A DNA stretch of 64,000 nt from Siphonodentalium dalli (lineage: Eukaryota > Mollusca > Scaphopoda > Gadilida > Siphonodentaliidae), in the NCBI GenBank assembly GCA_032622095.1, contig CP136061.1, positions 21,516,991-21,580,990 of the forward strand. The letters run 5' to 3'. The position numbers and the translations under genes are program-made. Shown here in pieces: positions 59,899-64,000 of the stretch. Numbering within the stretch: position 1 is the stretch's first letter; the number at the start of each line of letters is the position of its first letter. Below the pieces are notes generated by a model. The model was not told the DNA's origin and made no database searches. It saw nothing but the letters and a program-made list of their open reading frames with translations.

Positions 59899-60848
59899 TT
59901 AAGATATTAGCATTGCTGAAAAGACACTTTAATTTCTACATAGTTCAGTGCAGAGTGACTCTCATTTAAGCTACCAATAATACTAGTTTTCTTATTTGCA
60001 CTTTTGCGGCATTAAATCAATGAACCTCTGTGTGTTACAAAACATATAATTTGACAATGGTTTTGAGTGACTGTAGAATAACTACTGTATACACCCGTCA
60101 GTAAGCCCGGGGGGGCTCGTGCATGTTTTTGCTCAAAAAGTGGGTACTGGGCTTACTCACGAGGACCCCCCTGCGCAAAAAAATCAGTTAGCCTTCAGGT
60201 GCCAAGCTACCATCATGTTTTATACCAATACCATATTTTTGTATTGAATAAAGATAATAATATGTTTTATTTTTATTATTAAGAAGATAAAATCATATGA
60301 TAATAACCAGAAACGGTGATACACATACATTTGGGATCAATTTGAATAAGATTGTAAATTTTGGGATTAATTTGTAAACTTAGTAGGGTTGTATGATGAG
60401 TTCACAAGTTAATTTAGTTACACTAATACTTCTTAATCAAGCTAATTCTTATAAAAACACAACAGTTGGATGCAGGTGAACATGCATCACTCTTCTGCAT
60501 TATCAAAGGATCCTATAAAAACACCAAGTTATTACTCTACATCCCATTGGATTTAATCTGATAGAGGTGTGAACAGTAAGTGACACATCCTTTGATTTTA
60601 TTGATTTGATACCTCTTTGATTGATCCAACAACAAAGAATATATTAAGATGTGTATAATTCACAACAATATTAACACAAGTGTACACTATTATACATCTT
60701 TATTATTTAAGAAAAACAACTGGAAAAAATAATGTGTTTAGGCCACACAAACTCAATGTTTTGTTTCTCAGGCATTTTTTTTTTTAAATGCATGAGGGAG
60801 GGCGATTTTTTATTTTTTATTTTTATCATGGGCTACTAACACTGCAGC

Positions 60849-60949
60849 AAGCAGTCAATTTTAGCGAAACATACCATTTAATATAATAAGGATGAACACT
60901 GTTCATCTTTATTATATTAAATGGTATTTTCCCCTAAATTTGACTGCTT
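60849..60949. repeat. Palindrome with almost no loop
   Basis: AAGCAGTCAATTTTAGCGAA ... AGGATGAACACT against GTTCATCTTTATTATATTAA ... TGACTGCTT, centred at 60899/60900. A few mismatches. Confidence 0.75.
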
Positions 60950-61853
60950 GAATTGAACACTCTATCCTGTTATTGATAACCTGAATACCAGCCCAGGGGT
61001 ACAATCTGTCATATTATTTTAACTAGTCTCTCTTTCAGGTGTCTCATCCCACTTATTACAGGAGACCCCCACCCCCCATGGAATACGGAATACCACTTAA
61101 CACAGAGGGTGGAATACGGAATACCAGTTAACAGCCATATGGAATACATAAAAATATATGAAAACTTCATTTTTTGGAAGTTCGGCGTACGAATACCGGT
61201 ATACAGAGGGGCCAGAATACACGTACGGTACCTCATAACAGGGCATGGAATACGGTGTACGGAAAGTGGGGTGGGGGCCTCTTACAGAAACAGGAGTATT
61301 CACTTACAAGTACTGGTTCATATGATTGATTGATTGATTTAATGTCACACCACATCATCACTGCTTGGCAGGTCTCGATATCAATTGACATTCAACAGTG
61401 GCAATTATTAAGGAAGATTTATTTTATATGTCAGATATGACCCTATTGATATATGAATACAGCCAATCATAGAATTATATTTGAAATGTTTTGCATTTTA
61501 ATATTTATAGTATTAAAACATTTAATAAAATATGGCATATGTGTATACCATACAACATCACTGTTTAATAAACAGGTACAAAGTGTGTTCATCTGTTCTA
61601 AAGTCACTTTTAGTAGAGCTATATATGCATGCTAGGTATATGCCTCAATATTTGTACTTTCATTTAATTCAACTGTTTTAATATTAAAATTCATACACAT
61701 GTTCTGTCTGTTTGTACACATATCTCACACCATCTGTAAATTATTTGATTGGTTGTAATCAAGTCATAAGCCCATATCCGATACTTTCCCAGTCTTGTTT
61801 GTGTAGCTATTTTAATATTAAATGAAGCATATTGTGAATTTGATGTTTTTTAT

Positions 61854-63566
61854 TTATTCAAAATATTTGCCAATTGTGTTGACAGCGTCAGCCGTCCAAC
61901 CGACATTGTTTTTTTCGAGCATGTCAATGATGTCATTGAAGAGTCGGCATTTAGAATTTCCTCCATCCACCTTCTCGGGGAGAAAAACTGTATCTTGTCT
62001 ATGTTTAGACTTGTCCATGAGCATTTTGAAGGCATCTTCAGTTCGGTTTTTATTGTCATTTTTTTTGTCAGATGATTCAGATAGTTTGAACTTGAAATAT
62101 TTCCCAAATTCCTCAACAATGTCTTTAACAGCGCCACAGAATGGGCCACCCGCTGGAATTCACGGTCATCAGTTCTGTTCGTGCCCTCAAACAGGTCTGG
62201 CAAATGTGAGAATACAGCTACAATAGCTGTATTCAGCTAACCTAGCTGTATTCAGCTATATATTATACTCTCAAACCGGCTGTTTTTCGATAATAAACTA
62301 GAAGCGCTAATTTGCGCATCAAAATTAGGCTACCCTATTCTCCGGCCACCCTCAACCAAATCAAAATCGTCGCTTGTGTTCTGACAAAGTGTTGCCTTTT
62401 GTCGACACGGCAATTCTGATTTTGTGTGAAAACTTACTACGGTGGTCGATGTCAGTAAATATTCTGGGGACTATTTTCTGCAAATGCATTCATTAACTAA
62501 CTTATAAAATAAAGATCAAATTCATCCCAAACACTCGTTTACTTCTTCCCGATGCTAAACCGGTAGGGGGCGTCAGAATGGTGTACCTATATCAAGCATT
62601 TAGAATTACATACCACTAGCGGTTTGTGAGCGATACTGGTAACTATTCATAACTGTATATACAGATATTGTGCGGCATATTGCAAATGTATGGCACAACA
62701 TAGGGACAACTGAAATGAAAATGCGACTTATATCATTTCTGAAGTATTTCAAACATGAAGTCCTGGTCGTTAGCGAGTCAGAACTATTCAATCTGTTTTG
62801 GCGGGAAAATATATAATGTGTGAAAACTTACTAAACATAACATTGGTATTTGTATTTTCGCGATTCGACATACAAGTATGCGTTTCCGTATTTTTGGAGA
62901 GAATCAGCTCAAGGAGTGAGTGGAACTCGCTCGGTTAAACTCTGGCTAGAGATGTTCCCCTTTTTACCTGTTTTAACGCAACAACCAAACTGCGTTTTAG
63001 CAGCATCATATTGATACTTCCGGGAATGATTAAGATGTTCCATCTTCGGTGATAAATATTGTATTTAATGTATTTTTCAAGGTATTCCGCATTGCATAAG
63101 AGAGTTATTAACCGTTATGACCGACATCGACCGCCATAGTAAGTTTTCACACATAATCACCATCGCCGTGCCGACAAAAGGCAACACTTTGTCACAACAC
63201 AAGCGACGAAATTGATTTGGTTGAGGGTGGCCGGAGAATAGGGTAGCCTAATTTTGATGCGCAAATTAGCGCTTCTAGTTTATTATCGAAAAACAGCCGG
63301 TTTGAGAGTATAATATATAGCTGAATACAGCTAGGTTAGCTGAATACAGCTATTGTAGCTGTATTCTCACATTTGCCAGACCTGTCAAAACATTCGATTT
63401 CGAGATCGTCCAGCTCTACATTTTTCACATCGATGACGACTTTAAGTTTTGTTATCTGGTCCCGTAATAGCTCAATTAGTGTGCCAGCTTCATTATAATC
63501 AGATATGACCGTCCAATCTAGCAAAATAGCCGTCAAATGCTTGATATGTATGCTTAGAAGTGGCAT
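61854..63566 (-). pseudogene. Unrecognised protein-coding gene of the 3.9 kb element, interrupted
   Basis: Upstream part from ATG 63566: IKHLTAILLDWTVISDYNEA, then LKVVIDVKNVELDDLEIECF, reaching the nested element at 63384. Beyond it (62186 down) reading resumes for about 13 codons, then must shift by one near 62145. The better frame there reads GGPFCGAVKDIVEEFGKYFK, then EDAFKMLMDKSKHRQDTVFL, LFNDIIDMLEKNNVGWTADA and NTIGKYFE, stop at 61854. Charge pattern and composition look like real protein. I do not recognise the family. AG before the shift point could be an intron acceptor instead of a frameshift. Confidence 0.5.
62192..63384. mobile_element. 1,193 bp element with ~265 bp inverted repeats, nested in coding sequence
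   Basis: TCAAA at 62187-62191 and 63385-63389 flanks the ends CAGGTCTGGCAAATGTGAGA and complement. The arms are almost identical for 190 bp, then similar to about 265 bp. They contain AGCTGTATTCAGCTA repeats. Without the insert plus one TCAAA the frame on both sides is continuous, confirming the boundaries. End sequence looks hAT-like, but 5 bp is short for hAT. Confidence 0.88.
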
Positions 63567-64000
63567 GAAATTGTTCAAAGTCGAAAAAATAATACAAACG
63601 CACCGGAAGCACAGGAAATTCGGGTACACTCGATTGCCGTTCCGCGCGAGATCGAGCAATATACGGAGAAACGTACCATAGAATTTTCGTACCAATTTAT
63701 TTTTCCCCCATTTTTTGCAAACGCGATAAAATGTTAAATGCGCGGTGTTTTGGGGGCATGCGCGCGCGCCTGAGAAACAAACCATTGATTTTGTGTGGCC
63801 TTAAGTATCATCTCCTATTCTACAGGAGAGAAAGACATGATTGTATTCACCTTCAAAATGCTAAAAAAATGGGGGTGGGCTTATCTACGAGGACCACCCC
63901 ATGTTTTATTTAGGGTAAAAAACCCAGACTGGGCTTATCTTCAAGGATGGGCTTACTGATGGGTGTATACAGTATACTTTTTGTATGGCTCTGTCATTGT

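Larger units (their letters stand above)
60084..63973 (-). mobile_element. 3.9 kb DNA element with TGTATACACCC ends, superfamily unknown
   Basis: Termini match 24 of 25 bp: CTGTATACACCCGTCAGTAA then GCCC on the left, its complement on the right. TA flanks both sides if the end is taken as CTGTATAC. AAGCCC repeats near both ends. It contains a minus-strand gene remnant starting near the right end (61854-63566) and a nested 1.19 kb inverted-repeat element. Structure suggests a once-autonomous DNA transposon. Confidence 0.6.

Noticed and set aside
61563-61640. AACAG|GTACAAAGTGTG as a possible DDX10 exon 9
   Set aside because: The translation (VQSVFICSKVTF) does not match the DDX10 block expected after [11 protein letters not shown], and no donor in phase follows.

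Overview
This is a 64 kb piece of an AT-rich animal genome. It is eukaryotic: coding sequence is split into short exons with GT-AG introns, and mobile elements fill the spaces between. Three elements with a (CCGT)n microsatellite head and a 160-190 bp tandem array look like the pearl-type elements described in molluscs. Intronic motifs such as AAGGGCCATAACTCTGG also suggest a mollusc. That taxonomic guess is an inference; the genus cannot be read from the sequence.

Two conserved host genes lie head to head. On the minus strand, 27295 down to 1169 carries the first 15 coding exons (599 codons, all phases consistent) of the ubiquitin-activating enzyme UBA1. The gene runs off the left edge before the catalytic cysteine. 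On the plus strand, 35272 to 59447 carries the first 8 coding exons (317 codons) of the DEAD-box RNA helicase DDX10, which runs off the right edge before motifs V and VI. About 7.7 kb separates the two start regions. ETS-type motifs lie just upstream of the DDX10 start, and a YY1-type motif lies near the UBA1 5' UTR exon.

The rest is layered transposon debris. DDX10 intron 1 (13.8 kb) holds a 650 bp-armed inverted duplication and a CR1/L2-like non-LTR retrotransposon. The retrotransposon reading frame starts with a signal-like stretch, a 2A-like DCEPNPGP motif and a PHD-type finger. It is split by a 4.73 kb hAT transposon that carries an uninterrupted 832-residue transposase. A second, fragmentary copy of the same retrotransposon lies at 30.4-32.4 kb, is split by a different hAT element, and sits between two copies of a ~0.6 kb direct repeat. 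Other elements with visible target duplications are further hAT elements (8 bp), a MULE-like element (9 bp), and a family of TTAA-flanked piggyBac-type MITEs with at least eight full or partial copies. A 3.9 kb element at the right end is itself interrupted by a 1.19 kb inverted-repeat element.

The host genes are housekeeping (ubiquitin activation, ribosome biogenesis). I see no sign that the mobile elements act with them, except possibly as sources of promoters, exons or hairpin RNAs, as noted in the findings.
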